Positions 25,690 to 36,188 of a DNA stretch of 64,000 bases are shown here, one piece after another. The DNA comes from Caulobacter radicis. GTDB lineage: Bacteria; Pseudomonadota; Alphaproteobacteria; Caulobacterales; Caulobacteraceae. Within the stretch, counting starts at the first letter, position 1, and each line of letters starts with the position of its first letter. The position numbers were made by a program, and so were the translations under genes. The notes beneath the pieces are model-generated. The model saw nothing but the letters and a program-made list of their open reading frames with translations. It was not told where the DNA came from and searched no databases. The stretch is from contig NZ_QDKO01000013.1 of NCBI RefSeq assembly GCF_003094615.1, positions 1 through 64,000 on the forward strand, written 5' to 3'.

Positions 25690-27759
25690 TCACTTCCCGG
25701 CCAGTTCCTTCACCAGCGCGTCGCGGCCATAGACCTTGGTCAGGGCCTCGGTGATGGCCGCGGTCGAGACCACGACCGTGCGGTTGATCGAACCGTCATA
25801 GCCGAAGGCGCCGCCCAGCGAGTGGATGTTGCCGTCGAAGGCCGCCCCGATCACCCGCCCCTTGGCGTCGATCACCGGCGAGCCGGAGTTGCCGCCGATG
25901 ATGTCGTTGGTGGTGACGTAGTCGTAGACCGTCTTCTGGTTCAGCTTGTCCTTGGCGGCGATCCAGCGCGGAGCGGCCTCGAAGGGCTCGGCGCCGGTGA
26001 CGCGGTCGTAGAAGCCGGCGAAGTCGGTGAACGGGGTGATCGTGCGGCCGCGATGGGTCCAGCCGGCGACCTTGCCGTACGACAAGCGCAAGGAGAACGT
26101 GGCGTCCGGATAGACGGTGTCGCCCAGCACCGCGAAGCGGGCCTTGGCGATGCGTTCGGCGGCGGCGTCGGTCGGGGCGGTGACGCTGGCCTCGTAGGCC
26201 TTGCGCACGTCGCGGCCCGCGCCTTCGGTCTTCAGCACGAACTGGATCATCGGATCGTCCGAGGCCTGGATGGCGGCCAGGCCGCCGTCCCACAGCGCCT
26301 TGCGCACGGCCGGGTCGGCCAGCTTGCTGCCGGCCACCAGGCGAGCCGACAGGCCCTCGGGGCTTTCCTTGCCCAACAGCAGCTTCACGGCCGGCGCGTC
26401 GGCCGTCAGGTATTCGCGGGTCTTCAGCAGCCAGTGCTCGAGATAGATGCGCTCCAGCGGCGCATCGACCGGGCGCACGTCCAGCAGGCGCTTCTCCACC
26501 AGCGGCAGGCGGGTGTCGCCGTATTCCGGCAGGCGCTCGGCCGCCGGCTTGGCGCGCTCCTGGGCGCCGCGCACCAGGGTGCGGGCGTAGCCGTAGAGGT
26601 CCGAGCCACCGCCGGCCGAGGTCTCCAGCTGGCGCATCGGCACGAACTGGTCGGCCAGGGCGACCTGCGCCTTGTCGATCTCGCCCCACGGGTCGCCGAT
26701 CTCGGCGGCCAGCTTCGGATCGGCGGCGACCTTGGTCTTCAGCTCGGTCTCGGCGGCGCGCTTGGCGTCCATGAACTTCTTGTCGCTCAGCACGAACTGC
26801 TGGCCGAAGAACACCTTGTAGCTGTTCTCCACGCCGGCCAGCGGCTGGTTGGCGATGCGCTTGTTCTCTTCGGACTGCTCGCCGAACTGGATCAGGCGGC
26901 CGCGCATCTCCGAACGCTGCAGCTGGCCGATCGGAATGATCAGGTCGCGGTTGGTCTCCAGCTGCGAGACGGTCAGCTGGCGCTGGGTGGTGCCCGGGTT
27001 GCCGGCCACGAAGGTCGGCTCGCCCTCGACCGGGGCGGTGGCGCGCCAGGTCAGGTGGTTGGGCGTATTGGCCGGCTTGCCGTCCTCGTACAGGCGCAGG
27101 AAGGCGCTATCGAGGTTGAAGCGCGGGAAGTTGAAGTTGTCGGGGTCGCCGCCGAAGAAGGCCGTGGCGTATTCCGGCGCGAACACCAGGCGCACGTCGG
27201 CATAGCGGCGGTACTTGTAAACCTTGTACTGGCCGCCGCGGTAGAAGCTGATGGTCTGGCAGCGCAGGGTCTTGTCCTGGCCGCAGGCGGCCAGCTCGGC
27301 GGTGGCGAAGGATGCGTCGCGCGCCTTGACGAAGTCCTGGCCGGTCTTGCCCGCGCCGGCGGCCTTCACCTGGTCGGTGACGTCGGTGATCGACAGCAGC
27401 ACCTCGGCCTGCATGCCCGCGCACTTCAGTTCCTCTTCGCGCGCGCCGGTCAGGAAGCCGTCCTTGACGTAGTCCTTGCCCTCGCTCGACAGCGCCTGGG
27501 TGCAGTCGGCCACGCAGTGGTTGTTGGTCAGGACGAGGCCCTGCTTGGAGACCACCGAGGCCGAGCAGCCCGTCGTCAGGCGCACGGCCGAAGCGCGCAC
27601 GGTGTCGAGCCACTTCTGGTCGATGTCGACGCCGTAGGCCTGCTTGACCTTGGCCGAGGGGAAGTTGTCGAAGGTCCACATGCCCTCGTCGGCCTGGGCC
27701 GCGCCGGCGGCGGCGAACGAGAGAACCAGGGCCGAGGCGGCCAGCGTCACAGTCTTCAT
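25690..27759 (-). CDS. S46 family dipeptidyl-peptidase (DPP7/DPP11-like)
   Basis: A 689-residue exported serine exopeptidase that removes dipeptides from N-termini. Signal peptide: MKTVTLAASALVLSFAAAGA, about residues 1-24; the start is the ATG at 27759, since a slightly longer frame only adds five residues before this signal. The catalytic histidine is in LVLTNNHCVADC and the serine in NDIIGGNSGSPVID near the C-terminus. Eighteen residues after that serine is glycine (GAAFDGN), as in DPP7, which prefers hydrophobic P1 residues; DPP11 has arginine at this position. It likely supports growth on peptides in the periplasm. Full length for the family. Confidence 0.93.
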   Translation of the reverse strand: MKTVTLAASALVLSFAAAGAAQADEGMWTFDNFPSAKVKQAYGVDIDQKWLDTVRASAVRLTTGCSASVVSKQGLVLTNNHCVADCTQALSSEGKDYVKDGFLTGAREEELKCAGMQAEVLLSITDVTDQVKAAGAGKTGQDFVKARDASFATAELAACGQDKTLRCQTISFYRGGQYKVYKYRRYADVRLVFAPEYATAFFGGDPDNFNFPRFNLDSAFLRLYEDGKPANTPNHLTWRATAPVEGEPTFVAGNPGTTQRQLTVSQLETNRDLIIPIGQLQRSEMRGRLIQFGEQSEENKRIANQPLAGVENSYKVFFGQQFVLSDKKFMDAKRAAETELKTKVAADPKLAAEIGDPWGEIDKAQVALADQFVPMRQLETSAGGGSDLYGYARTLVRGAQERAKPAAERLPEYGDTRLPLVEKRLLDVRPVDAPLERIYLEHWLLKTREYLTADAPAVKLLLGKESPEGLSARLVAGSKLADPAVRKALWDGGLAAIQASDDPMIQFVLKTEGAGRDVRKAYEASVTAPTDAAAERIAKARFAVLGDTVYPDATFSLRLSYGKVAGWTHRGRTITPFTDFAGFYDRVTGAEPFEAAPRWIAAKDKLNQKTVYDYVTTNDIIGGNSGSPVIDAKGRVIGAAFDGNIHSLGGAFGYDGSINRTVVVSTAAITEALTKVYGRDALVKELAGK

Positions 27760-27996
27760 GAGTCGTCCTTGCACGGCGCAGCGCCGTCGTGGCGTACAAT
27801 ATAACAGCCATAGCCAAGCCAGGCCGCCAGAGCCACCCCTGTTTCGCCATCCTTGTTTCGTCGGTCGGGCGCCCGACGCAACAAACGTGCGCCCTGATCA
27901 CATTCCGTCGAAGGGCTGTGTCTTACCCCGATTTAACTTGGCCTAAGCGGTTCGGCGCTGTTCTTGTGCAACCGTTGATTGGGGGAGCGTGTCGGC

Positions 27997-29135
27997 ATGT
28001 CGCTGGCGTTGGCCACACTGTTGTACGAATGGCGGCGATATCTGGCGGCGATCATCGCGCTGGCCTTCTCGGGCCTGCTGGTGCTCGCCCAGGTCGGCAT
28101 GTTCACCGGCATCGGCAAGGCGTTCACCGCCACCATCGACCGCTCGCCGGCCGACATCATGGTGCTGGGCCCCAAGGCCGAGAGCCTGATGAACGGCGGC
28201 AACGGCCTGCCGCGCCGGGTCATGGCCCAGATGTACATGCACCCCGAGGTGGTCGAGGTCGCCGATCTCGACGGCGGCGGCGGCATGTGGAGCAACGACC
28301 CGCCGCCCGGCAAGAAGCGCGTGCGCGAGTGGATCCAGACCTCGGCGGTCGACACCCGCAACGACGCGGTGACCTGGCCGCGCGACTACAACGAGAACAT
28401 CCGCGTGGCGCTGCTCGAGCCCTACTCGGTCGCGATCGACCGCACCGGCATGGCCAAGCTGGGCATCCAGAAGCTGGGCGACCGCGCCAGCATCAACGGC
28501 AAGACGGTCTACATCCGCTACATCCTCGACGGCTATCCGAACATGATGCAGCCGACCGTCGTGGTGTCGCGCGACACCCTGCGCCTGCTGGGCCAGGCCT
28601 CGACCGGCAGCCGGGTGGGCCCGCTGATGGTGCGCATCAAGGACCCGGCCCGCGCCGAGATCGTCCGCGACCAGCTCAACGCGACCTCCGACAAGGCCTA
28701 CCGCGCCTGGACCCGCGCCGAACTGTCCGAAGCCAACGACGGCGCGATGATGAAGGAGAGCTTCATCGGCATCATGCTGGGCTTCTCGGTGTTCCTGGGC
28801 CTGCTGATCGGCGTGGGCATCACCTCCCAGACCCTGCGCGGCGCGATCCTGGCCAACATCAAGGAGTTCGCCTCCCTGCGCGCCCTGGGCGTGTCGATGG
28901 GCTCGCTGCGGATGATCGTCATCGAGCTGGGCTTCTGGACCGGCATCGCGGGCCTGGCGGCCACCGCCGTGCTGGTCGGCGCGGTCTCGCAGCTGGCCAA
29001 GATGGGCGGCCTGCCGATGAGCTTCCCGATCCCCATGGTGATCGCCTCGGCCGGGTTCCTGATGCTGATCGCCATCGTCTCGGGCCTGCTGGCCCTGGGC
29101 ATCCTCAAGAAGAGCCAACCGGCGGATCTGCTGCG

Positions 29136-29139
<4 letters not shown>
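27997..29139 (+). CDS. ABC transporter permease (FtsX/DevC-like)
   Basis: A 380-residue inner-membrane subunit of a MacB/DevC-type exporter. An N-terminal membrane helix ([20 protein letters not shown]) precedes a large periplasmic domain (about residues 35-255), followed by three C-terminal helices (for example [20 protein letters not shown] and [20 protein letters not shown]), the FtsX topology. [19 protein letters not shown] is the conserved loop contacting the ATPase. The ATG at 27997 is chosen because GGGGGAG lies about 10 bases before it. It overlaps the ATPase gene by 4 bases (ATGA). Confidence 0.9.
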
Positions 29140-29900
<761 letters not shown>

Positions 29901-29901
29901 G

Positions 29902-30894
29902 ATGCCCGCCCTGTTCCGTCGTCGCCGCTTCTGGCTGATCTCCGTCGGCGCCCTCGCCATCCTCGGCGGAGGCCTCTGGATGCAGAGCCAGGCCAAGGCC
30001 AAGAAGGTCGAGGCCGCCAAGACCGCCGCCGCCACGCCCGCCACCCCCTACGGCGCCGTCGCCGACGGCAAGGCCGATGTCGAGGGCGGCATGATCGCCG
30101 TCGCCGCCCGCCGCCAGGGCATCGTCAGCGAGGTCTACGTCCAGGAAGGCGACATGGTCCACAAGGGCCAGCCGCTGGCCAAGCAGGAGGACGACGACGT
30201 CCGCCTGGCCGCAGAGACGGCTTCGGCCAACCTCGCCCAAGCCAAGGCCCAGATCCGCGTGCTCGAGGTCCGCAAGACCACGGCCCAGCGCGAGTACGCC
30301 CGCCTGCAAGGCCTGACCGCCTCGAACTTCGTGGCCGGCCAGCGCCTCGACCAGGCCCGCGACGCCATCGCCGGCGCCGACGCCGAGCTCGACGCCCAGC
30401 GCGCCCTGGTGGCCACCTTCGCGGCCCAGCTGAACCAGGCCCGCTACAACCAGGAACTGACGATCATCCGCGCGCCGGCCGACGGCCGCATCGCCCGCCG
30501 CTACGCCAATCCGGGCTCGGGCGCCTCGACCCTGAACGTCACCTCGATGTTCGACCTCGAGCCGTCCACGGCCCGCATCGTCCGCGCCGAAATCAGCGAG
30601 TCGGCCATCCCCTTCGTCACCATCGGCCAGTCGGTCGAGATCATACCCGAGGCCGACCAGAAGAAGACTTACACCGGCAAGGTCCTGCGCCGCGCCGCCG
30701 TGTTCGGGGCCCGCAAGCTTCAGTCCGACGACCCGTCCGAGCGCACCGACGCCCGCGTGGTCGAGGTGGTGGTCAGCGCCGACGAGACCCCCTTCCTGAT
30801 CGGCCAGCGCGTGCTGGTGAAGTTCATGAAGCCGGGCCAGACCGCCGGCGCCAAGCGCACCGGCCCGCAGTCGCCCGATCCGGCCAAGAGCTGA
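29902..30894 (+). CDS. HlyD/DevB-family periplasmic adaptor subunit
   Basis: A 330-residue membrane fusion protein. One N-terminal membrane helix (FWLISVGALAILGGGLWMQ) is followed by a biotinyl-lipoyl domain (IVSEVYVQEGDMVHKGQPLAK), an alpha-hairpin (about 90-165), its second lipoyl half (ELTIIRAPADGRIARRYANP) and a beta-barrel domain. It should bridge the inner-membrane ABC complex and an outer-membrane channel; no TolC-like gene is present here, so a channel encoded elsewhere would be used. The exported compound is unknown. Confidence 0.92.
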   Translation: MPALFRRRRFWLISVGALAILGGGLWMQSQAKAKKVEAAKTAAATPATPYGAVADGKADVEGGMIAVAARRQGIVSEVYVQEGDMVHKGQPLAKQEDDDVRLAAETASANLAQAKAQIRVLEVRKTTAQREYARLQGLTASNFVAGQRLDQARDAIAGADAELDAQRALVATFAAQLNQARYNQELTIIRAPADGRIARRYANPGSGASTLNVTSMFDLEPSTARIVRAEISESAIPFVTIGQSVEIIPEADQKKTYTGKVLRRAAVFGARKLQSDDPSERTDARVVEVVVSADETPFLIGQRVLVKFMKPGQTAGAKRTGPQSPDPAKS

Positions 30895-30913
30895 TCCGCC
30901 GCGCGTGGTCCTC

Positions 30914-30997
30914 CTCCTTCGACAAGCTCAGGATGAGGACCATCGCCGCGGCCAGGGCCTGAGGAAAACCTCACCCTGAGCTCGTCGAAGGGCGAGG
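30914..30997. repeat. Type E inverted repeat (CTTCGACAAGCTC family)
   Basis: CCTTCGACAAGCTCAGGATG at 30917-30936 faces its inverted relative CCTCACCCTGAGCTCGTCGA (30969-30988), with 30 bases between. This sequence family is common between genes of many Alphaproteobacteria and forms hairpins in RNA. Here it lies after the exporter operon and could act as a transcript end. Confidence 0.8.
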
Positions 30998-31066
30998 TTT
31001 CGCACCTGTCTTCGGATGCCGATCCTTCTTGACGCCCCCTCCTCGCGGTCGCACAAACGCGCAAAC

Positions 31067-31080
31067 CAAACACGCGTTTG
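31067..31080. promoter_or_regulatory. CAAAC-N4-GTTTG palindrome upstream of the SDR gene
   Basis: CAAACACGCGTTTG ends 16 bases before the SDR start codon, overlapping the region just ahead of the GAGGGAG ribosome binding site. It matches the pattern seen before the thiolase (4695-4708) and the PsrA-type beta-oxidation operator consensus. A repressor bound here could block transcription. Confidence 0.55.
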
Positions 31081-31096
31081 AGGGAGATCTAAGGGC

Positions 31097-32005
31097 ATGG
31101 CGGACGACATTCGCTTCGACGGTCAGGTGGCCATCGTCACGGGCGCGGGCGGCGGGCTTGGCCGCCAGCACGCCCTGGAACTGGCCCGTCGCGGCGCCAA
31201 GGTGGTGGTCAACGACCTGGGCGGCAGCGTCGATGGCTCGGGCGGCTCGTCCGACGCCGCCAAGGCCGTGGTGGCCGAGATCGAGGCCTTCGGCGGCCAA
31301 GCGATCGCCCACGGCGCCTCGGTCACCGACGACGCCGGCGTCGCCGACCTGGTCAAGACCACCATCGACACGTGGGGCCGCATCGACATCCTCGTCGCCA
31401 ACGCCGGCATCCTGCGCGACAAGACCCTGACCAAGATGGAGCTGGCCGACTTCGAGGCGGTCATCCAGGTCCACGTCTTCGGCACCTTCAAGCCGATCAA
31501 GGCCGTGTGGGACATCATGAAGGCCCAGAACTACGGCCGCATCGTCGTCACCACCTCGTCCTCGGGCATGTACGGCAACTTCGGCCAGTCCAACTACGGC
31601 GCGGCCAAGATGGCGGTGCTGGGCCTGATGAACACGCTGAAGCTCGAGGGCGCCAAGAACAACGTCAAGATCAACGCCATCAGCCCGGTCGCGGCCACCC
31701 GCATGACCGAGGGCCTGATGCCGCCCGAGATCCTGGCCAAGCTGAACCCCGAATACGTCACCCCCGGCGTCGTCTACCTGGTGTCGGAGGACGCCCCCAC
31801 CGGCGCGATCCTCACCGCCGGGGCCGGCGTCTTCGCCCTGGCCCGCATCTTCGAGACCGAGGGCGTCTATCTGGGCGAAGGCGGCCTCTCGGCCGAAGAG
31901 GTGCGCGACAGCTGGGAACAGATCACCGCCGAGCCGGGCCAGCAGGCCTATTTCAACGGCGGCGAGCAGGGCCAGAAGTTCTTCCGCAAGCTGGCTGGCG
32001 GCTGA
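31097..32005 (+). CDS. SDR family oxidoreductase, MFE-2/(3R)-hydroxyacyl-CoA dehydrogenase-like
   Basis: A 302-residue short-chain dehydrogenase. NAD(P)-binding VTGAGGGLGRQHALELARRG, NDLGGSVDG, the NAG motif VANAGILRDKTLTKM, the catalytic serine in VVTTSSSGMYGNFGQ and the YxxxK pair in SNYGAAKMAVLGL are all present. The glycine-rich VVNDLGG and ILRDKTL stretches are typical of peroxisomal multifunctional enzyme type 2-like dehydrogenases, so a hydroxyacyl-CoA substrate is likely. The C-terminal 80 residues are longer than in classical 250-residue SDRs. The operator at 31067-31080 supports a fatty-acid link. Confidence 0.85.
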   Translation: MADDIRFDGQVAIVTGAGGGLGRQHALELARRGAKVVVNDLGGSVDGSGGSSDAAKAVVAEIEAFGGQAIAHGASVTDDAGVADLVKTTIDTWGRIDILVANAGILRDKTLTKMELADFEAVIQVHVFGTFKPIKAVWDIMKAQNYGRIVVTTSSSGMYGNFGQSNYGAAKMAVLGLMNTLKLEGAKNNVKINAISPVAATRMTEGLMPPEILAKLNPEYVTPGVVYLVSEDAPTGAILTAGAGVFALARIFETEGVYLGEGGLSAEEVRDSWEQITAEPGQQAYFNGGEQGQKFFRKLAGG

Positions 32006-32325
32006 CCTCCCGTCGGGACGCCGTGATCGCGGGCGCCGGAACATCCGCGCCCGCGATCGCCACATTTGACGTAAATTACAAAAATCTCGACCTGAAAGAA
32101 TTGCGGCGAATACAAGCCTTTACCTAAGGGAAAGCACTCGTTTTGACATAACGACGAATGAATAGAGGCCGAAAAGGCACTCTTTCTTTGACGCCGAGAA
32201 CAAAATTCACCGTTACGCGAATAAATAGCAACGGTTTTTGAAAAGATGCGTTAGAGCCGGCGGCAACCTCCAGCATCGCAAGGTGTTGGTTGGACCTAAC
32301 CTCCCCAAGAAGGTCTGTCAGTCAC
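32006..32325. other. A/T-rich 5' region of the FadL-type porin gene
   Basis: A 320-base gap without a gene. From about 32060 to 32250 it is markedly A/T-rich for this genome (for example GACGTAAATTACAAAAATC and ATAAATAGCAACGGTTTTTG), which suggests a strong promoter and a long untranslated leader for the porin gene at 32326. I see no recognisable riboswitch or perfect operator. Confidence 0.4.
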
Positions 32326-33615
32326 ATGGCTCTCTCGCGTAAAGTCCTCGCCGCCGGCGCCGCGCTCGCCGCCCTCGCCGCCGCTTCGCAAGCCTCCGCC
32401 TCGGGCTTCTACCTGCAGGAACAATCCGCCCGCGGCGCCGGCCGCGCCTATTCGGGCGAAGTCGCCGACAGCGGCGCCGCCAGCCTGTGGTGGAACCCCG
32501 CCGCCATCGCCGGCGTCGAGCACGCCGAAGTCTACGGCGGCCTGCACGCCGTGCTGGTGAACTCCAAGGTCACCAACAACGGCTCGACCATCACCCGTCC
32601 GGTTCCGGTCACCACCCCGGTGGGCGGCACGGGCACGGCCACTGACGTCATCAACGACGGCGTGGTGCCCAACTTCGCCGGCGCCTGGCGTCTGAACGAC
32701 AAGATCGTCGTCGGCCTGTCGATGGCCGCCCCCTACAACTTCACCACCGAGTACGAGGCCAACAGCTGGGCTCGCTACGACGCCATCAAGTCGCGCCTGA
32801 CCACGGCCGACCTGCAGGCCACCCTGGCCTACCGCGTCAACGACAAGCTCGACCTGGGCGTGGGCATCAGCGGCGTCTACGCCGACGCCGAACTGTCCAA
32901 CGCCCTGCCGAACGCCTCGCCGCTGCAAGGCGACGGCCGCCAGGAACTGACCGGCGACGGCTGGGGCTACGGCTGGACCGTGGGCGCCCAATTCCACGCC
33001 ACCCCGGCCCTGACCTTCGGCGCCAGCTACCGTTCGAAGACCGAGCACACCCTGAAGGGCGACGTGGCGGTCTCGGGCATCCTGGCCCCGCTGCCGACCA
33101 CGGCCAACCGCACGGTCGCCGGTGAAGCCACCATCACCACCCCGTGGATGGCCACCCTCGGCGCCCGCTGGGCCGTGACCCCCAAGACCACCCTGAACGC
33201 CCAGGTCGCCCGCGTCGGCTGGAGCGAGTTCGACGCCATCCGCGTCACCTTCGCCGGCGGCGGTTCGGTCAGCGAGCAGGACTACAAGGACATCACCACC
33301 GTGGCCGTGGGCGTGGATCACCAGCTGACCCCGCGCCTGACCCTGCGTGGCGGCGTCCAGAAGGACCCGACCCCGACCCCGGACGAGGGCCGCACCGCCC
33401 GCGTTCCGGACGGCGACCGCATGCTCTACGCCGTCGGCGCCACCTGGGCCGCCAAGCCGAACCTGAACCTCGACATCGCCGCGACCTACATCGCGTTCGA
33501 CGATTCCGAGATCCACCGCACCGACGCCACGGCCACCGGCTCGTCGGTGACCCTGAACGGCCTGGCCACCGGCCACGCCACGGTCCTGTCGACCGGCGTC
33601 CGCTGGACGTTCTGA
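32326..33615 (+). CDS. OmpP1/FadL/TodX family outer membrane protein
   Basis: A 429-residue outer-membrane beta-barrel for hydrophobic compounds such as long-chain fatty acids. The signal peptide is KVLAAGAALAALAAASQASA, and the mature N-terminus SGFYLQEQSARGAGRAYSGE with ASLWWNPAAIAG is the FadL hatch signature. Alternating amphipathic strands continue to the terminal GVRWTF. The ATG at 32326 is preferred over a frame start 36 bases upstream because it gives a proper signal peptide. The fatty-acid-type SDR gene lies just upstream, but a 320-base gap suggests separate control. A terminator follows. Confidence 0.93.
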   Translation: MALSRKVLAAGAALAALAAASQASASGFYLQEQSARGAGRAYSGEVADSGAASLWWNPAAIAGVEHAEVYGGLHAVLVNSKVTNNGSTITRPVPVTTPVGGTGTATDVINDGVVPNFAGAWRLNDKIVVGLSMAAPYNFTTEYEANSWARYDAIKSRLTTADLQATLAYRVNDKLDLGVGISGVYADAELSNALPNASPLQGDGRQELTGDGWGYGWTVGAQFHATPALTFGASYRSKTEHTLKGDVAVSGILAPLPTTANRTVAGEATITTPWMATLGARWAVTPKTTLNAQVARVGWSEFDAIRVTFAGGGSVSEQDYKDITTVAVGVDHQLTPRLTLRGGVQKDPTPTPDEGRTARVPDGDRMLYAVGATWAAKPNLNLDIAATYIAFDDSEIHRTDATATGSSVTLNGLATGHATVLSTGVRWTF

Positions 33616-33639
33616 TCCCTCTAGGGTCATGAATACGGA

Positions 33640-33673
33640 AAGGCCGCCTGGAGCGATCCTGGCGGCCTTTTTG
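33640..33673 (+). terminator. Intrinsic terminator after the FadL-type gene
   Basis: AAGGCCGCC and GGCGGCCTT pair around a 12-base loop with an inner GGA/TCC match, followed by TTTTTG. It lies about 25 bases after the porin stop. Confidence 0.9.
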
Positions 33674-33688
33674 TTTGTCCAAAGAGAT

Positions 33689-33815
33689 CCTCCCCCTGAA
33701 GGGGGAGGTGGCCCGGAGGGCCGGAGGGGGAAGTGTCCTGTGAGGCCAGTTCGCCCCGAACGGCGGCAATCCCTCCCCCTCAGTCGCTTCGCGACAGCTC
33801 CCCCTTCAGGGGGAG
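33689..33815. repeat. Type C doublet, first copy
   Basis: Facing palindromes at 33689-33708 (CCTCCCCCTGAAGGGGGAGG) and 33798-33815. Inner hairpins follow: GGCCC-GGA-GGGCC on the left and GTCGC-TTC-GCGAC on the right. Intervening sequence about 50 bases. It is one of four type C doublets in the window. Confidence 0.85.
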
Positions 33816-33832
33816 CGTCTCCGCGCCAGGAA

Positions 33833-33958
33833 CCTCCCCCTCTGGGGGAGGCGGCCGAAGGCCGGTGGGGGGCCGTTTTCAGCTTCCGGAAAATCGGCCG
33901 ATCTCGCCCCCACTCCCCCACCGATCGCTGGCGCGATCGCCTCCCCCACAGGGGGAGG
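33833..33958. repeat. Type C doublet, second copy
   Basis: Facing palindromes at 33833-33851 and 33940-33958 (CCTCCCCCACAGGGGGAGG). Inner hairpins are GGCC-GAA-GGCC and CGATCGC-TGG-CGCGATCG. The core contains CGTTTTCAGC, the reverse complement of GCTGAAAACG in the doublets at 40342 and 52547, so this copy is in the opposite orientation. It ends 8 bases before the tgt stop. Confidence 0.88.
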
Positions 33959-33965
33959 TTTCTCC

Positions 33966-35081
33966 TCAACCGCCCTTCTGCCGCGCCGCGAAGTCCCGGC
34001 GGAACTGCTCGAAACGCCCCTCTTCGATGGCCGCCCGCATGGCCGCCGTCAGGGCCTGGAAGAAGGCGATGTTGTGCCACGACAGCAGCACCTGCCCCAG
34101 GATCTCCTCGGCCTTGAACAGGTGGCGCAGATAGGCCTTGGAATAGTCGCGGCTGGCCGGGCAGTCGCTGGTCGGATCCAGCGGGCTCTCGTCCTCGGCG
34201 AAGCGGGCGTTCTTGATGTTGATCGCCCCGTCCCAGGTCCAGGCCTGGCCGTGGCGCCCCGAGCGGGTCGGCAGCACGCAGTCGAACATGTCGACGCCGC
34301 GATAGACGGCTTCCACGAGATCGATCGGCTTGCCCACGCCCATCAGGTAGCGCGGCTTGTCGGCCGGCAGCAGGCCCGGCGCGTAGTCCAGCACCTCACA
34401 CATCGCCTCGTGCCCCTCGCCTACGGCGAGACCACCGATGGCGTAGCCGTCGAAGCCGATCTCCTGCAGGCGCTCCGACGATTCCCGGCGCAGGTTCTCG
34501 AAGGTCGAGCCCTGCTGGATGCCGAACAGGGCCTGCGTGTCGCGGGTCCCGAAGGCGGTCTTGGAGCGCAGGCCCCAGCGCGCCGACAGCTCCATGCCCT
34601 CGCGCGCCCGCTTCTCTTCCGCCGGCCAGGCCACGCACTCGTCCAGCTGCATGACGATGTCGCTGCCCAGCAGGTCGGCCTGGATCTCCATCGACCGCTC
34701 GGGGGAAAGCACGTGCTTGGTCCCGTCGATGTGGCTGGCGAAGGTGACGGCCTCTTCGGTGACCTTGCTGATCCCCGACAGGCTCATCACCTGGAAGCCG
34801 CCGCTGTCGGTCAGGATCGGCTTGTCCCAGCGCATGAACTTGTGCAGCCCGCCCAGGCGCTTCACCCGCTCGGCCGTCGGGCGCAGCATCAGGTGATAGG
34901 TGTTGCCCAGGATGATGTCGGCGCCCGTGTCCTTGACCTGGTCGACCGTCAGGGCCTTGACCGTGCCCGCCGTGCCCACCGGCATGAAGGCCGGGGTGCG
35001 GATGTCGCCGCGCGGGGTCTTCAGCACGCCCGTGCGGGCCTTGCCGTCCGTGGCTTTGATCTCGAAGGGAAAGGCGGCCAT
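33966..35081 (-). CDS. tgt: Queuine tRNA-ribosyltransferase (Tgt)
   Basis: A 371-residue tRNA-guanine transglycosylase that exchanges G34 for preQ1 in GUN-anticodon tRNAs. The catalytic [10 protein letters not shown] and the nucleophile-containing [13 protein letters not shown] are intact, as is [12 protein letters not shown]. The zinc site is odd: where Zymomonas and other Tgt have C-x-C-x-x-C, this protein reads [13 protein letters not shown], so only the middle cysteine is kept; the downstream histidine (SWHNIAFF) remains. Full length. It starts immediately at the end of queA (TAGATG, no gap), forming a queuosine operon. Confidence 0.95.
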   Translation of the reverse strand: MAAFPFEIKATDGKARTGVLKTPRGDIRTPAFMPVGTAGTVKALTVDQVKDTGADIILGNTYHLMLRPTAERVKRLGGLHKFMRWDKPILTDSGGFQVMSLSGISKVTEEAVTFASHIDGTKHVLSPERSMEIQADLLGSDIVMQLDECVAWPAEEKRAREGMELSARWGLRSKTAFGTRDTQALFGIQQGSTFENLRRESSERLQEIGFDGYAIGGLAVGEGHEAMCEVLDYAPGLLPADKPRYLMGVGKPIDLVEAVYRGVDMFDCVLPTRSGRHGQAWTWDGAINIKNARFAEDESPLDPTSDCPASRDYSKAYLRHLFKAEEILGQVLLSWHNIAFFQALTAAMRAAIEEGRFEQFRRDFAARQKGG

Positions 35082-36188
35082 CTAGACGGTCTCTGTATCG
35101 GCGCGGAACAGCAGCGAGCCGTCGCCATAGGAATAGAAGCGGTAGCCCGTCGATATGGCGTGCTCATAGGCCGCGCGCATCGTCGCCCGGCCGGCAAACG
35201 CGCTGACCAGCATAAACAGGGTCGACTTGGGCAGATGGAAGTTGGTCATCAGCACGTCGACCGCCCGGAAGCGGTAACCGGGCGTGATGAAGATCGCCGT
35301 CTCGTCGGCGAACGGGCGGACCACGCCGTCCTCGCCCGTGGCGCTCTCGATCAGGCGCAGGGACGTGGTGCCGACGCAGACGATGCGGCCGCCGGCGGCG
35401 TGCACGGCGTTCAGCGCATCGGCGGTCTGCGCCGAGACCTCGCCGAACTCGGCATGCATCTTGTGCTCGGAAACCTCGTCGGTCTTCACCGGCAGGAAGG
35501 TGCCCGCCCCCACGTGCAGGGTGACGAAGTGCAGGGACACGCCCTTGGCCTTCAGCGCCTCCAGCAGGTCCGGCGTGAAGTGCAGACCGGCCGTCGGCGC
35601 GGCCACCGAGCCGTCCTCGCGGGCGTAGACGGTCTGGTAGTCGGCGCGGTCGCGGTCGTCCTCGGCCCGCTTGGCGGCGATGTACGGCGGCAGCGGCATC
35701 ATCCCATGCCGGGCGATGCCGATGTCCAGGTCAGGACCCGACAGGTCGAAGGCCAGAACGACCTCGCCGCCCTCGTGCTTCTCGACCACCGTGGCGTCCA
35801 GGCGCTCGGCCTCGCAGGCGACCGAGCCCTCGGCGGCGAAGGCCACGCGGTCGCCGGCCTTCAGGCGCTTGCCCGGGCGCATGAAGGCGCTCCAGCGGTC
35901 GGGGGCGATCCGGCGATGCAGGGTGGCCTCGACGGCGACGGGCGCGCCATCCCCCCCGCCGGTCGTGCGGCCCTCGCGCAGGCCCGACAGGCGGGCGGGG
36001 ATCACGCGGGTGTCGTTGAACACCAAAGCATCGCCGGGACGCAGGAAATCGGGCAGCTCGCGGACGATGCGGTCCTCGAGATCCTGTCCCGGGCGCACGA
36101 CGAGAAAGCGCGCGCTGTCGCGCGGCTCGGCCGGGCGCAGGGCGATGCTGTCGTCGGGAAGGTGAAAGTCGAAGTCGGAAAGGCGCAT
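35082..36188 (-). CDS. queA: S-adenosylmethionine:tRNA ribosyltransferase-isomerase
   Basis: A 368-residue enzyme that transfers and isomerises the ribosyl moiety of SAM onto preQ1-tRNA to form epoxyqueuosine. Characteristic stretches are [55 protein letters not shown], the [10 protein letters not shown] motif, [20 protein letters not shown], and [15 protein letters not shown]. Length is usual. First gene of queA-tgt; the next gene upstream is divergent. Confidence 0.97.
   Translation of the reverse strand: MRLSDFDFHLPDDSIALRPAEPRDSARFLVVRPGQDLEDRIVRELPDFLRPGDALVFNDTRVIPARLSGLREGRTTGGGDGAPVAVEATLHRRIAPDRWSAFMRPGKRLKAGDRVAFAAEGSVACEAERLDATVVEKHEGGEVVLAFDLSGPDLDIGIARHGMMPLPPYIAAKRAEDDRDRADYQTVYAREDGSVAAPTAGLHFTPDLLEALKAKGVSLHFVTLHVGAGTFLPVKTDEVSEHKMHAEFGEVSAQTADALNAVHAAGGRIVCVGTTSLRLIESATGEDGVVRPFADETAIFITPGYRFRAVDVLMTNFHLPKSTLFMLVSAFAGRATMRAAYEHAISTGYRFYSYGDGSLLFRADTETV

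Noticed and set aside
24247..27804. 1185-residue plus-strand open frame across EF-hand and S46 genes
   Set aside because: Spans two real minus-strand genes, a terminator and repeats; translation is low complexity.
27930..27960. CtrA box TTAA-N7-TTAA before the ABC permease
   Set aside because: Second half reads TAAG; spacing correct but match too weak.
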